From NCBI GenBank assembly GCA_030063045.1, contig JAQSEB010000110.1:682001-746000 (forward strand): a stretch of DNA of 64,000 nucleotides. The letters run 5' to 3'. The notes beneath the pieces were generated by a model. It was not told where the DNA came from. It saw nothing but the letters and a program-made list of their open reading frames with translations, and did no database searches. Positions 17,501 through 24,393 of the stretch are shown in pieces; the stretch's first letter is position 1, and the number at the start of each line of letters is the position of its first letter. Origin of the DNA: Pratylenchus scribneri (lineage: Eukaryota; Nematoda; Chromadorea; Rhabditida; Pratylenchidae). The translations under genes were made by a program, and so were the position numbers.

Positions 17501-20074
17501 TTCTGGCCAATTATTTTTGAACAATTAAAAAAGTGTAGAAATATTTTAATCAAAATGCATAAAAGTTTTACTAATAGATAGCTTGAAAGATTATTGAGTG
17601 AGATATTTGCCTATTGGCAAAATGCAGGTGAATTTATTAAATTATAAAAATCGTCAACTAATTTCTACATATTATTTAATTTTTTGGGAAACCAGCAATT
17701 ATTCTAATTAAATTTTTAAGTACTATAAAATATTTAGTTTTAAAATTAACAAACAAACTTTGTTTGATTAAACAATTCCGAATATTGAAGAGCCATCAAA
17801 GCAAAACAAAATGCAATATAAATGGACAGCAAGAGAAGATGAAGTTTTTTGGATTTTTTACTGAGACTCCTGCAATCGGGATAATTTTTAAAGGCATTAA
17901 GTAAACATTTAACATAAAATTTAAAAAAAATAAATCAATATGTTTTCTTTTGGGTCTAATTTAAAATATTTCAATAATTATTTAAAAAAATTTAGATGGC
18001 CGAAATATTTTCTCCGAGCTTTTTTTTATTTAAATTAAATTATTTCTTATCATTAATTTATTTTATTTTTATATATTAGTAAAATGAAATCAAATTTTTT
18101 CTAATTCATTTTTATGTATTATTTAATGTAAATTATATTTTTCCTTATTGTCATTTACTTAAATTGTATTTTTTCGTCCATAATTATGTAAATTGATTTC
18201 CATAAAAGATGTTGAAAAATGTACCAAATTGGGAAGAGAATATTTGTCAAACGTTCCACGCCAATTTGAACCATCACCCCGTATTGCACATTTATGAAGA
18301 ATTGGGGAACAAAGAGCAAGAAGAAGCACACATTCAATGCCACAAATTCCACTTGGCTTAGAACAATCAAAAAAGTGATCAGAGGATAGAGGTGGAAAAG
18401 GGCCAAGCAGAGGGTGCTCCGACATTTCCGGCCTGGACATTTCCGCCCCGGACATTTCCGGCTTAAAATCAGACTTTTCCGGCCCATATATGGACTTTTC
18501 CGGCCTAAATTCGGACATTTCCGGCCCATTTTTTTTAATGGTCGACATTTCCGGCCCTGACAATTTTTGGCCAAAATATGATTATTTCCGACTCAAAACC
18601 AGGAATTAAATAGTATAATTATAAAATTTTGTTTATATAATTTTATAAAACATAAAATCACCATGAAATAAGGTTCTAACTTCTAAAAAACAATATTCTA
18701 AAATATTTCAAGGAAATTATTTTTACTTATCTTTTGAGCTCATATTCTCCAATTCTAGGTTTTTATATTTTTTCTTATCTAGAAACATAGAAAAGTATTC
18801 ATTTGTATTACCAATTACAAAAGATTAGGTAAGTTTGGATTTAATACAAATAAAATAAGTTAATTTAATAGGATGGAACAAGAGATATTTGGAAAAATTA
18901 TTAAAATTTCCGATTTTTAGCCGGAAATACCCATATTTGGCCAAAAATTATCAGGGCCGGAAATGTCGACCATTAAAAAAAATGGGCCGGAAATGTCCGA
19001 ATTTAGGCCGGAAAAGTCCATATATGGGCCGGAAAAGTCTGATTTTAAGCCGGAAATGTCCGGGGCGGAAATGTCCAGGCCGGAAATGTCGTATAACCAA
19101 GCAGAGAGCATCAAATGCTATCAATTGGTGGCAAAATGTGTTCAACCATCTGCAAATAAGGGAAATGGTTTTTATTTTATAATGCCATGGAAAAGTGCAA
19201 AGCTCAAAATATTTTTATCGGAAGAAAATGATTTATTTTTTTAAAATATAAATTCTACGTAGTATTCTCAGAATATTTTAATAGAAATTACGAATAAAAA
19301 AAATTTTAAACTAATATAAGCAAATTTTAAACCAAAAATTGAAATAGGTTTGAGTGGTTTAACTCATCTAAAACAAGACAAGAAAATGAATAAAATTTAA
19401 AATATAATTTAGACAACAAATGACATAGAATTTAAGATTGTAACTTAGAAAACAATTGCATAAAATTTAAGATTCTATCTAAGATTACTAAATCCATTAT
19501 TTGGATCCGTATGACGCGCTTTTGTAAGTAATTTTGTTCCGTATGACGCGCTTTTGTAAGGTATTCAAAATAATTAATACTGAATTAAGTCTGTCTGCAT
19601 TCATATGTAAGATTGTATCTAAGATTACTAAATCCAATATTGTTTATATTTACTCTATTTATTAACTATGTTTAATTATACCTTGTCTATATTTGCTCTA
19701 TTGCCTTTTTTTACTCTATTGTCTATGTTTCTTTGTACCCTATCTATAAAATAAAACAGAACATTAATCAAATAAAAAAGATGCCCTCAATCTTGTTTCT
19801 AAAACTAACAGAAAATGAGTGTAACAAAACCGACAGGATTATTTAATGAATAATTTTAGTATGTCTATTTAACGAACTTTGATTTGATTGTTGCCAGCAC
19901 CAACAGAGAATTCAATACAAATCCGCACGCAGAAATGGCAGCACCAATGGAAATGGCCGCAAGCATTGAGGTTGTATGTCCATGGTTATGCATGAATACA
20001 TCATAATACGTTGCCGCATTAACATTATTATTTGATGAAAAGAATGTTGATGATGAGGAATTATCCTCTGCCAT
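5523..20074 (-). CDS. srsx-type chemoreceptor GPCR, copy A (TE-disrupted)
   Basis: Seven-helix receptor of the nematode Srsx type, expected in the plasma membrane of sensory neurons. Exons on the minus strand: 19878-20074 (start MAEDNSSSS, TM1), 18225-18412 plus 19107-19149 (one exon split by an insertion; TM2-3, GVERLTNILFPIWY), 17774-17869 (TM4), 17156-17301 (TM5), 16264-16477 (TM6-7, NVLILYATR) and 5523-5619 (helix 8 and tail, SNGYREALNNLL). All phases match copies B and C, and the joined exons give 981 bp, 326 residues. The last intron uses a GC donor (AG/GCAAGT) and contains the whole BEL/Pao provirus. Exon 2, without the insertion and one 10-bp duplication, is exactly 231 bp as in B and C. 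The insertion (694 bp net) breaks the frame, so this allele is probably non-functional. Ligand unknown. Confidence 0.8.
5761..5765. repeat. Target-site duplication of BEL/Pao provirus, left
   Basis: GACAA directly precedes the 5' LTR, and the identical GACAA follows the 3' LTR at 15642-15646. A 5-bp duplication is normal for BEL/Pao integration, and its perfect match fixes both element boundaries. Confidence 0.9.
5766..6299 (+). repeat. 5' LTR of BEL/Pao element
   Basis: A 534-bp LTR begins TGTCGGTACTGCCGACA and ends TTTCCAACA (canonical TG...CA). By eye it differs from the 3' LTR (533 bp) at only about four positions: three substitutions and one T in a T-run. The insertion is therefore recent. 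A TATAAAAA at 6222-6229, about 70 bp before the LTR end, is a possible core promoter. The outer end carries a short palindrome, TGTCGG(TACTG)CCGACA. Confidence 0.93.
6302..6319 (+). promoter_or_regulatory. Primer-binding site
   Basis: TGGTGCCGCTCTAAAACC lies two to three bases after the 5' LTR. The TGG start is complementary to the CCA end of a tRNA, as expected for minus-strand priming. The tRNA species cannot be named without a tRNA set from this genome. Confidence 0.6.
6557..8149 (+). CDS. gag: BEL/Pao Gag (nucleocapsid frame shifted)
   Basis: The structural protein of the element, which assembles the particle and packages RNA. The N-terminus (residues 1-110) is helical and charged, followed by a polar Asn/Gln/Ser-rich linker. 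Residues about 209-390 match the DUF1759 Gag core of BEL/Pao elements (KLPPFQIPKFDGDP, then F/W-rich helices ending LRKILTEYVSLQMEIDR). Real coding seems to stop near residue 390: the last 140 codons are basic and unlike Gag. Meanwhile the -1 frame from 7726 carries the expected linker and zinc knuckles. The frame is therefore broken near 7711-7822, either by a one-base indel or by a programmed -1 shift. The ATG at 6557 is the first in frame after the leader. Confidence 0.85.
   Translation: MSRSGTIRKTIGPAIKYLRDRTIIAKTLLDIKDKKEDTLTMIRQEQVRLTTTLARLDTAHNEWRAYINTLEDEALDAENEIYDNFKMDDLHFAEYIEEGRQILGDIEIELAEHSDHSHDGSSHSSDFVENNNVNNQANTNNGEKQNNNNVDQPVETPRQNQTMRTAIENRPHISPINRPIPSPRFTSTPKQNFGHGFSDDFGTEDFLPIKLPPFQIPKFDGDPLNFSAFWQAFEASVDAMRIPRVHKLTYLLSHLDKKVLPMASGYAITNDNYDLVVKALKEKFADSKALRESLQSELIHLASPNDDVQSLENFMQSFERICRQLKILNSLNTKDGFLLNIVKSKLPKKVIEHVVKAERSFDPKLWDLNSLRKILTEYVSLQMEIDRCVKCAKIKGNQINLMIKRIRNPMIKPVLSAQLLKTKNGKFHHVFSVKKIIGLLVVLNLPLKRNELKSSQMIKGASVAYEATIFRANVKVVKIVKFAMACITNAFAIKNLLRTPMKIKGLKSMPQLLPQKKRRKMRRRRRLRKL
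7726..15066 (+). CDS. BEL/Pao zinc-knuckle/Pro-Pol-Env polyprotein with PAZ-like C-terminal region
   Basis: One open frame of 2446 codons, the -1 frame of gag. In order: zinc knuckles (aa 40-105, CX2CX3HX4C then Cys-rich); protease (aa 150-300) with DSM at aa 180-182 where DSG/DTG is expected; reverse transcriptase (aa about 430-640) with ADIQAAFLQI and YMDN at aa 577; then, abruptly near aa 650, the integrase core (SDNG, catalytic Asp aa 701; the YERLIG glutamate region) and a DUF5641 tail (aa 885-950). RNase H, the integrase zinc finger and the first catalytic Asp are missing. Env (aa about 985-1760) has signal-like helices, a dibasic RRLKR site, a Cys-rich phlebovirus-G2-like region and a TM helix (about 12814-12876). 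Downstream are a second hydrophobic segment, the PAZ-like domain (aa 1893-2005), a CX2CX3HX5C motif and a Pro/Gln/Arg-rich tail. Env is probably made from a spliced RNA. Confidence 0.85.
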   Translation: MRQNKGEPNKSDDKKNKEPHDKARSFGTIAEDKKRQIPPCVFCKENHWSSGCPKFATKEERIKILTNDKRCFRCLRSDHISSKCKSGKNCKICNGMHHQCICNKKFAKNSNENKGAKVNATIAAPEKEEEDEEEEEAEKVISQMTAVKHSPQNNLLMSADIVIFSPHSPEAKVTALGAFDSMSQVPFLRMDLIKKLNLPKIGEKSLDVHVPLSKMAIKVKTPLYLLNIALNDGNVEELIVYGQNWIHTPIQCCDIKSGKLQMTDRKPDLMICIGEFWRFFRGIEEISPYFFKIYTSVGPIICGRKPNLPNFQGNGALAALAATAKAAPPPIDEEVIRKFWDLENIGIHDEPKENEDEIAEKLFSASIQQINGRYRVGWPWKDIHPDLPSNFDMAFSRLKGLYGKLKDNPELLKKVNDIIMDQLNDSIIEDTTRNPGSLEHFLPFHAVITHKIRLVYAANAHPRGKKSLNECLYRGRDYLPDLAGMLLRFRMPAIAMWADIQAAFLQIELHEEDRNVVKFIWVRDIAQPINQNNLRILRFQRVPFGVISSPFLLMATLMHHLEQIGTKLALNIKDNIYMDNAFMACENEKEAYKNYIESKKIFASGKMNLREFISNSQFVNDAIPLEDRLQKDPKILGLPWDIKEDKIILGKTTKCWLIIIACLITRAIYLAPVLDLSTMTLIHILRRFSARRGSPKRILSDNGSSFRVLSKLFEADASEKIKMDKTKLADYLNENKIVWSHIPSLSPWQGATYERLIGIVKSAFKRTLGRKMLDWAEMESFSAEVESVVNQRPLTWVPDELDSFRALRPVDFLLPGGTLAISLNKLDDDEILDENFEINIPNKPEELRKFWQSSMQKLDVFWKNWKTRYLLMLRERTLEQPNHKGPKSQTHRPPKIDEIVLVEDEGKSRNLWKLGRIMELFGSEGQIRTAKLLMPNKKSIIRPISKLFPLEINGYENEKKELPNKIEMKEEEKQKKEEKVNDKKLNGWMELRAKKPWKVPISSLFNIILLIWICGFNFVFCRPVSNDLCRNCTLTCLSNGIVAKSSSQYHKVEICCNSYELCLNHKYVSDLVFSLPEYILVNDYECWAHFWPKRGKMKQLNKFCPAQNACSIMQSKWEFLLNPECFPLWTKLMYGGILAGFILLIMILNFFFNCLKYLYLLLCIFIYPIRFLLKFCREAKNRGKESKNLLPNTKEKFSRTRTQQRRNRRLKRLIGLMLILILGDCLLPINGSTETHSLSITNEECTKTRDGEICKFMGKTLISLMPKGQLVNLMLKRQNGNIFGEIELSMKSLGFECVPYISKYLRSYTIITKHYKSCPLDWSCQADFCEKVRPESKIPELAEINEFPGLSFCKNSCSFLWCGCGLVPGASCLFYRPYAQPISNLTYELIRCQNWRFRVETRIKFFNNGQLEEEEELILWQGMTTNWNKFSLSLIGGLQAPSTLFNRYFLTNENQAALTDEIQSDLFCPDKIAANSFKNCSLLHSACSECYPEHDNARVECICRNSNLENIMEDPEKQLDLITPFYNFRYKDQKIIAETHSTSILMMLSFDGLKSTLSKVSSSCTLSPISLKGCYNCISGGELTYKCKSDFGNQIAEIKCGELIFSAFCYENEIVKNITLGFSKAEIGLNCSVDCGNYSTYFWLEGHLFLLAINGEDWEKTSGNMTKKMSRWNIPKFLSGFELPTDWAELFGFFWNNLPFFLFFLLGFMLILILFIYCNPIFRTYRLLTRNLLFSFFLYGFLLSSSADGCHAEATFVLDRGLFIYPHPMYFDESHQSFASIFDFEEKTSDGPSWQPKYGKGFVSSAFRANFPFQSATFNRLPIKSSFLAISASFLHFWRFFGILFGQFFAAEYSLYSFFFSEFYQLYKLANIPIPLLKFLLITIMPIRVNALKIAAEISGLSIDDAPENLLISPQLRSKLLDILLERPVWTNHMGERNRKVTGTRITALGANLLSAFRESYRRVTVAHYFTQKWETLKYPNGPCFSMPGGNGHVTYYPLEVIDVEYPNFVFFLSEMRAKKMGNGNNARINIERDSSPDERPTHSNGNGRAFVGRFVGRRIATDEEAARIAANTDLRPNINPNPATPRICPFCQTLHRSNDDCQQANRGNQRESSPPRARPNIRAPSPSSRRTNIFSRITFILPILLLLGNSSCFCLENFENKFVGKMEMNNEMSGISLPVNSSGNATIPTNSIGNMLPGLKIGGMAISESQGQPEGNQQIAGGGNQQGGGNFALGRNYVDFPPPPPPPNSNVDFFNSFPNFTEFQAPNVSNAAGLAAPIAQMPYGSMAGFPNMSAFHALAYPNAYDPQHPGLRGETMEQLQQRLRQQQQPKNDFDPISEDDRRHRKRQRRNDTSDESSDEHQKPKYGKKGGSKLRGRRQSVSPVGKRGQGSNFQTFANALGKAAAANRELTTLLRHNNQSSIAILTNGLAESLATLKAKLLRDGRL
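9670..9690 (+). other. In-frame deletion junction in pol (RT joined to integrase core)
   Basis: The RT C-terminal LGLPWDIKEDKIIL motif is followed within a few residues by the integrase segment CWLIIIACLITRAIYL. In intact BEL/Pao Pol several hundred residues lie between (RNase H, the A17-type Pao region, the integrase H2C2 finger and the first Asp). The reading frame stays open across the join. Confidence 0.75.
10640..13000 (+). other. env: Env-like glycoprotein region (phlebovirus Gn/Gc type)
   Basis: This part of the long frame is Cys-rich, has scattered N-glycosylation sequons, and has membrane helices near 10741-10790, 11125-11240 and 12814-12876. A basic RRLKR motif at about 11340-11370 precedes a hydrophobic stretch. 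The segment at about 11690-11960 shows the paired-Cys and CLFYRPYAQP pattern of the Phlebovirus G2 fusion-glycoprotein family, which nematode BEL/Pao elements of the Cer7 type are known to have acquired. No internal stop was seen. Whether it is expressed is not visible from sequence. Confidence 0.7.
13402..13740 (+). other. PAZ-like (Argonaute) domain inside the retroelement frame
   Basis: About 113 residues align by eye along the whole Argonaute PAZ fold. An L1-like lead-in (LKIAAEISGLSIDD) is followed by an SPQLRSKLLDILLE helix corresponding to the Argonaute SQR.KF..EIKGL segment. Next come TNHMGERNRKVTGTRIT (a His and a basic patch as in the 3'-end pocket), TVAHYFTQKW (Argonaute TVAQYF..KY), LKYPNGPCF (Argonaute LKYPHLPCL) and TYYPLEV (Argonaute TYLPLEV). 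In known PAZ domains this module binds the 2-nt 3' end of small RNAs. The His, the YF pair and an aromatic (W for Y) are kept; the Tyr after the basic patch is not. No MID or PIWI domain follows. This is a comparison from memory without a profile search. Confidence 0.75.
15109..15641 (+). repeat. 3' LTR of BEL/Pao element
   Basis: 533 bp, TG...CA, almost identical to the 5' LTR, followed by the GACAA duplication at 15642. No purine-rich tract precedes it: the sequence just upstream is CTTGGGCCCCCCGACT. Such a tract would be expected to prime plus-strand synthesis. Confidence 0.93.
15870..16198. repeat. 45-bp tandem repeat, about seven copies
   Basis: The unit contains GCGAATTCGTCTAGCCTACT then GTCCAGCCTACAAAATGCTC. 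Central copies are nearly identical and the outer ones more diverged (AGCCCACAAAATGC). It lies in the last intron of srsx copy A, just beyond the BEL/Pao insertion. No coding potential. Confidence 0.9.
18413..19096. mobile_element. Long-terminal-inverted-repeat element (MULE-like) in a receptor exon
   Basis: About 150-bp inverted arms (18421-18580 and 18930-19090) are almost perfectly complementary. They are built of GACATTTCCGG/GACTTTTCCGG repeats, with an AT-rich centre. A 10-bp duplication CCAAGCAGAG flanks it (18403-18412, 19097-19106). Removing the element and one duplication restores an exon of exactly 231 bp. Long TIRs with 9-10-bp duplications suggest a Mutator-like (MULE) non-autonomous element; the extreme ends are not well matched. 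There is no transposase; short frames in the arms are repeat artefacts. Confidence 0.85.
19450..19640. repeat. Short direct repeats in intron 1 of srsx copy A
   Basis: A 27-bp unit CCGTATGACGCGCTTTTGTAAG occurs twice in a row (about 19507 and 19532), and TCTAAGATTACTAAATCCA occurs on both sides of it. Otherwise the intron 19150-19877 is AT-rich. Confidence 0.6.
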
Positions 20075-20689
20075 TTACTCTGTAATTAAGTATTCAATTA
20101 AAATCAATTGTAAATGAAAAATAAAGGAATTATTATAAAAATTATTTGGTCAATTAATTTTGGCAGACGAAAAATTTTTAAAAGCACAGCATTTTAGACT
20201 TTAAATAAAAATGGTAAATTTAGAGGTAAACATCGTAAATCGCGGAAGATGAAAAAAAATGAATGTGAAGAAGTTCCTTAAAATAAAAATTTTTTGTGGA
20301 TTTATTTATTCCAATTTAATCAATTATTAAATTAAAAAATGTCAGAATAATATAATTATTTAGTTAAGAATTGTTGAGCTCTATTCTATTAAATAATAAT
20401 TTTAATTTTAAAACTATTTATTCAATGTCAATTTATGGCTTTTGGTTACAAATAAAAAGATATAAAAATAACTTTAGCAGGAAGAGGCATTTCAAATTTT
20501 ATCTTTTTTCCTATTTCTTTCCTCGGAATCGAGAGACGAATTTTTCCGGTGGGACTAATTATTTCCATTTAATGACAGAAAATTATAAATTATTTAATTA
20601 AGAATTTTCCCCGGTCTAATCTATTTAATTTTAATTGTATTGCTTTAGGCCCATAAGAAAAAACTTCAAATTGGGCAAGCAAAAAAAAG

Positions 20690-21013
20690 GTGGAATGGCC
20701 AAGGCAACTAATTTTAATAAACGGATTTTTGCTTATAGGAAATAATTTTTTTCATACTCAAAAATTTCCATATTCAGTTAATCTTGAATATTTTTTGTCT
20801 CATGTTCTATATTTTGGTCAAATTAGATTATTTAATTTTATTACTTTTGCTGGTTTGGCAATACTATTTATAATAAATTTTTACGGAATTCCATCGGTGA
20901 AATTTCCACCCGCCCTTCATTATATGATGGCCCCATATAGAATGATCACACACATTCGTATAAAAGCTATGAAAAGTCTCGGAAAAAAAAATCTGCTGGG
21001 TGAAGAATGTTGA
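20690..21013 (+). CDS. Possible small membrane protein
   Basis: A 107-codon open frame with a hydrophobic helix (ITFAGLAILFIINFYG) followed by a basic C-terminus (RMITHIRIKAMKSLGKKN). The second half has coding-like codon choice; the first half may be an upstream exon or non-coding. I recognise no family. It lies between srsx copy A and the SH3 gene, on the opposite strand to both. Confidence 0.3.
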   Translation: MEWPRQLILINGFLLIGNNFFHTQKFPYSVNLEYFLSHVLYFGQIRLFNFITFAGLAILFIINFYGIPSVKFPPALHYMMAPYRMITHIRIKAMKSLGKKNLLGEEC

Positions 21014-21470
21014 ACGGATGGTCATTTTACTGATAAGTGATAATGATGGCTGATGAGGAATTTCGAGGAATTGGATTGATGGAATGGAAAATGATTCCTC
21101 ATTATCAAATTCAATAAATATGGAAAATTATGATTATTTGTTAGGGAGGAGATTTAATTTGAAATATTAAAAGATTTTATTGAATGAAAATGTAAGACAA
21201 TTGGGTGGAAATTGGAAATGAATGGAAATATTTGGTAATAAATTTGAGAAAAAATGATGAATAAAAATTATGGAAAATTTCTGCATTTTTGGCGCAATCA
21301 TTTGTAAACCGTGGAAAAAATGGATAAAAAATTAATGGCAAATCATGAATTCGCGAGTATTAATAAAAATGAAAAATTTTACTAAATTTTTGATGATATA
21401 ATTATTCTAATAATTTAATAAAATTTTGATAAATTTAAATTATTTATTTGAATTTTGAATCTTCATTTCT

Positions 21471-22179
21471 TCATCTTCTTTGTATATCGCCATTATCTTC
21501 CGCCACTTTATCGGTAGATAAAACTGAAAATATGAAATTAAAATGAATTTAATTTGAGTTCAAAAATAAATATAAAAAATTATGTGAAAATTTTTAATAT
21601 TGATAAATTTATTCAATATATAAAATTGCATCAAAGAAAAACCTGCTGCTTTCGTTGACTCATTTTCTTTGTCAATTGTTGTTTTTTCTAGATTATTTTT
21701 AGTGGTGGCTGATGAAGGCAAATTTACGACAACGGCCTCTGGCACTGGCACAGTAATTCCCAAATTTCGTGCCACTTTGTCATTGAAACTTCCAGCCTTG
21801 GATGGTCCCATTCCTACTGGACTTGGGTACCATTGACATTCCTGTGAAAATGGAAGATTTAGAGGAATGAACCAAATGTAAATTTCTTTGTTACTTACTA
21901 AATAGCTTGTCGGTACGAATCCCTCTTCGCTGGTCATCAGGTGTCGCACTTGAGTCCATCCATCGCCCATATCCTTTTCCAATAGCCATACCTTTTCACC
22001 TTCCCTTATCGAAATGGTTTTACCGCCAGCATTGTCTTGTACCGCATCATAAGGAAAACTGCTGATTTATTTTTACATTTATTTTTATTTTTTAAAGAAT
22101 TACATTGCAATTGCGGTGCCCAAAATCAGATCAGAGTGTTTGACAATTTCACTAATTGCTACTGCTGGGTCATCGCATT
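21471..22179 (-). CDS. SH3-domain protein, C-terminal part (TOCA/CIP4-like SH3)
   Basis: Exons: 22104-22179, 21899-22058, 21643-21841 and 21471-21523, all phases consistent. The SH3 domain runs AIFPYDA...TISIREGEKVWLLEKD, then GDGWTQVR and EEGFVPTSYL, followed directly by ECQWYPSP. That spacing and the SYLEC ending resemble the C-terminal SH3 of F-BAR proteins such as TOCA/CIP4, which link curved membrane to actin. No F-BAR or HR1 domain is present. Upstream, the frame continues (SNVPSSPKTQNQQILHID) but meets an in-frame TAA just before 22179. Either an acceptor (CTAAG) is used there or the gene is truncated. Its C-terminal tail is Lys/Glu/Ser-rich. A second SH3 copy is at 45805-46185. Confidence 0.6.
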
Positions 22180-22579
22180 CTTAGCAGGCTACATCAATGT
22201 GCAGAATTTGTTGATTTTGAGTTTTGGGCGACGAAGGCACATTTGATAAACTCGTAGTATTCACTAAATTATTTTAATTTGTCTTATTAAGTTTAAAACT
22301 ATGATTTATAAAATGATTTTTCCAAAAAAAATTATTTGAAAATTTTTTAAAAAATGGAAGATCTTTTGTTGTGCAAAATTTGGGATATGACGAATTCGCT
22401 TATTATTATTAGCAGGGCAATTATTTTTTCAGGCTTGATGAACCTTGATTTCTTTTTTTTTAAATTTTCCTTGAAAAGGGTGAAACACTTCAAATAAAAT
22501 TTTTTCCAAGAAATTTTCAAGGGTATCTTCTCAGTTTTTTTTTTTTATTTTTCGAGCTGCTGATCACCCCCAATATCCT

Positions 22580-22921
22580 TCAAATAAACCTGCCTGATAG
22601 ATTGTTGCCTTTGTTTTCATTTGATAGTTGTTTAATTTTATCATGGTATTCTTCATATGATAGTTGTTTAAAATGATCAACGTAGTCATCATCATCATTG
22701 CAATAACCGCATTTTGAAATTAGCCAACAACAAATGAAAATGATTCCAACCCAAAAAAAGGTTATGAGTATGGAGAGACCAAATTCGCAGAAATCGTTGC
22801 CTTCGCCGCAAATTATAGCAGCAGGCAATTCTATTAAAATGCCAAAAATAAATTCTCCGAGAAATTTAAATGCAATTTCGGCTAAGCCCATTTTATTTGA
22901 ATGCTGAATGGATTGGGGCAT
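22580..22921 (-). CDS. Small two-helix membrane protein
   Basis: A single 113-codon frame. It has a hydrophobic stretch FLGEFIFGILIELPAAIICG and a second helix ILITFFWVGIIFICCWLI. Next come a cysteine/acidic patch (KCGYCNDDDDYVDHF) and a hydrophilic tail. ATG at 22921; a second possible start (MGLAEI) lies 10 codons in. No family recognised; the hydrophobic pattern and clean stop support a real gene. An intron-less gene is unusual among its neighbours, so an exon of a larger gene is possible. Confidence 0.45.
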   Translation of the reverse strand: MPQSIQHSNKMGLAEIAFKFLGEFIFGILIELPAAIICGEGNDFCEFGLSILITFFWVGIIFICCWLISKCGYCNDDDDYVDHFKQLSYEEYHDKIKQLSNENKGNNLSGRFI

Positions 22922-24393
22922 TAAGTGAAATGTTAGAATAAGAGAAATTTTTAATAAATTTAAATTTTTGTTTCAAAGTAAATATTATGAATAATAAAAA
23001 GGATAATATTTAAATTGGCAAAAAACAGGGAAATGACAAAAAATTATAGAAAATTGTTATAAAAATGGAACACTGCTTTTTAATTATCATTTATAAGAAT
23101 AACTCATTCTATTGTCAAATAATTTATTCAAATCGAACTCATTTTCTATGTGATCAGATTTATTACTTTTTAATTATAAATCAAAATGCCATCATAAAAA
23201 TCGAAAATTTAGAAATTCATAAAAAAATTGTTAGCCTTCTAAAGTTAATTCAACAGTATTTAAAAATGAAATCTATTAAGATTTATATCTTATTTTGCTG
23301 AAAATTCAAAAGTAACACTAAATTCTATAATTTATTTTATTAATTTTTATTTTATTTTACTCAACAAAATGTTCGAAACAATTCGGAATTTTCATACTAA
23401 AAAATTATTCTTTATATATTTTAATATTATTAAGGGCCATGAAATTGGTAAAAATATTGAAAAAAGAAAATGCAATATGCCTCTAAATGAATCATAAAAA
23501 CAAAATTTATTTAACAAATGATTTTTTTAGCCAAAACATAAAAAAGCAGCCTAAAAAGGGCAAATGGCAAGGCGAAAATTCTGTGATGATTCAATTCTTC
23601 TGTGATTTCGAATTCTACTATGGATTAATTTGAGGAAATTCTTTGCATTACAAGTTATAACTAAAGACGTAGGGAAATGATGACGAATTAAAAGTAAAAA
23701 ATGATTGCCCGTAATATAAATTAAATATGATCTATTTTATAATTGCTTATTAATCATCAGCAAATAAAATCGAATACAATTTACTAATTCTGATTTGTGG
23801 CGAATATTAAGCTAAAAAAATTTTCGGCATTTTTCTTAATAATTTAATTCAATATTTCATATATTATTCAATTATTCCTATCGCAATAATAATTGCTTTT
23901 TTCATTGTCTCTAATCAATTCAACATAATCAAAGTCAAAACTATCAAATGATCCTAAAATATCGTTTAAAAAAAATTAAAAAAAATTTAAATTTTAATGA
24001 ATATAAGCTATTGGTTTGTGTAAATGCAAAGCAAAGAAGCATTCAAATATATTATTTTACTAAATACAATTTCCTCTTGTTATTTCCTTGTGCTCATTTA
24101 TTTTATAATTATTATTATTACTATTTATTGTAGTGAAAATACATTGCATGTCACAAATGCAAATTTGTATACCTAAAAGTCTGGCTATACATTGCTTGTA
24201 ACAAATGCAAAATTGTATACCTACATGTCTGGCTACACATTTCGGATAATAGATGCATTTACTTTGGCATCTTTAGAACAAATATCTAAATTGATAATTA
24301 CCAAAAGAAGGTTAATTTTTAATTATAATTTTTTAAAAAGATCGATTAATTATTCCTTCGAATAAAAATTGTGCAATCTTCAATATCATTCCA
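22922..24393. other. AT-rich intergenic region
   Basis: No supported exon. At 24125-24240 there is a short imperfect direct repeat (ACAAATGCAAA.TTGTATACCTA twice, about 52 bp apart). The rest is poly-A/T-rich sequence. Confidence 0.5.

Noticed and set aside
18155..19244. Frames rich in GPEMS/RPEKS or GRKCPGRKC repeats on both strands
   Set aside because: These are translations of the GACATTTCCGG arms of the inserted element, not proteins.
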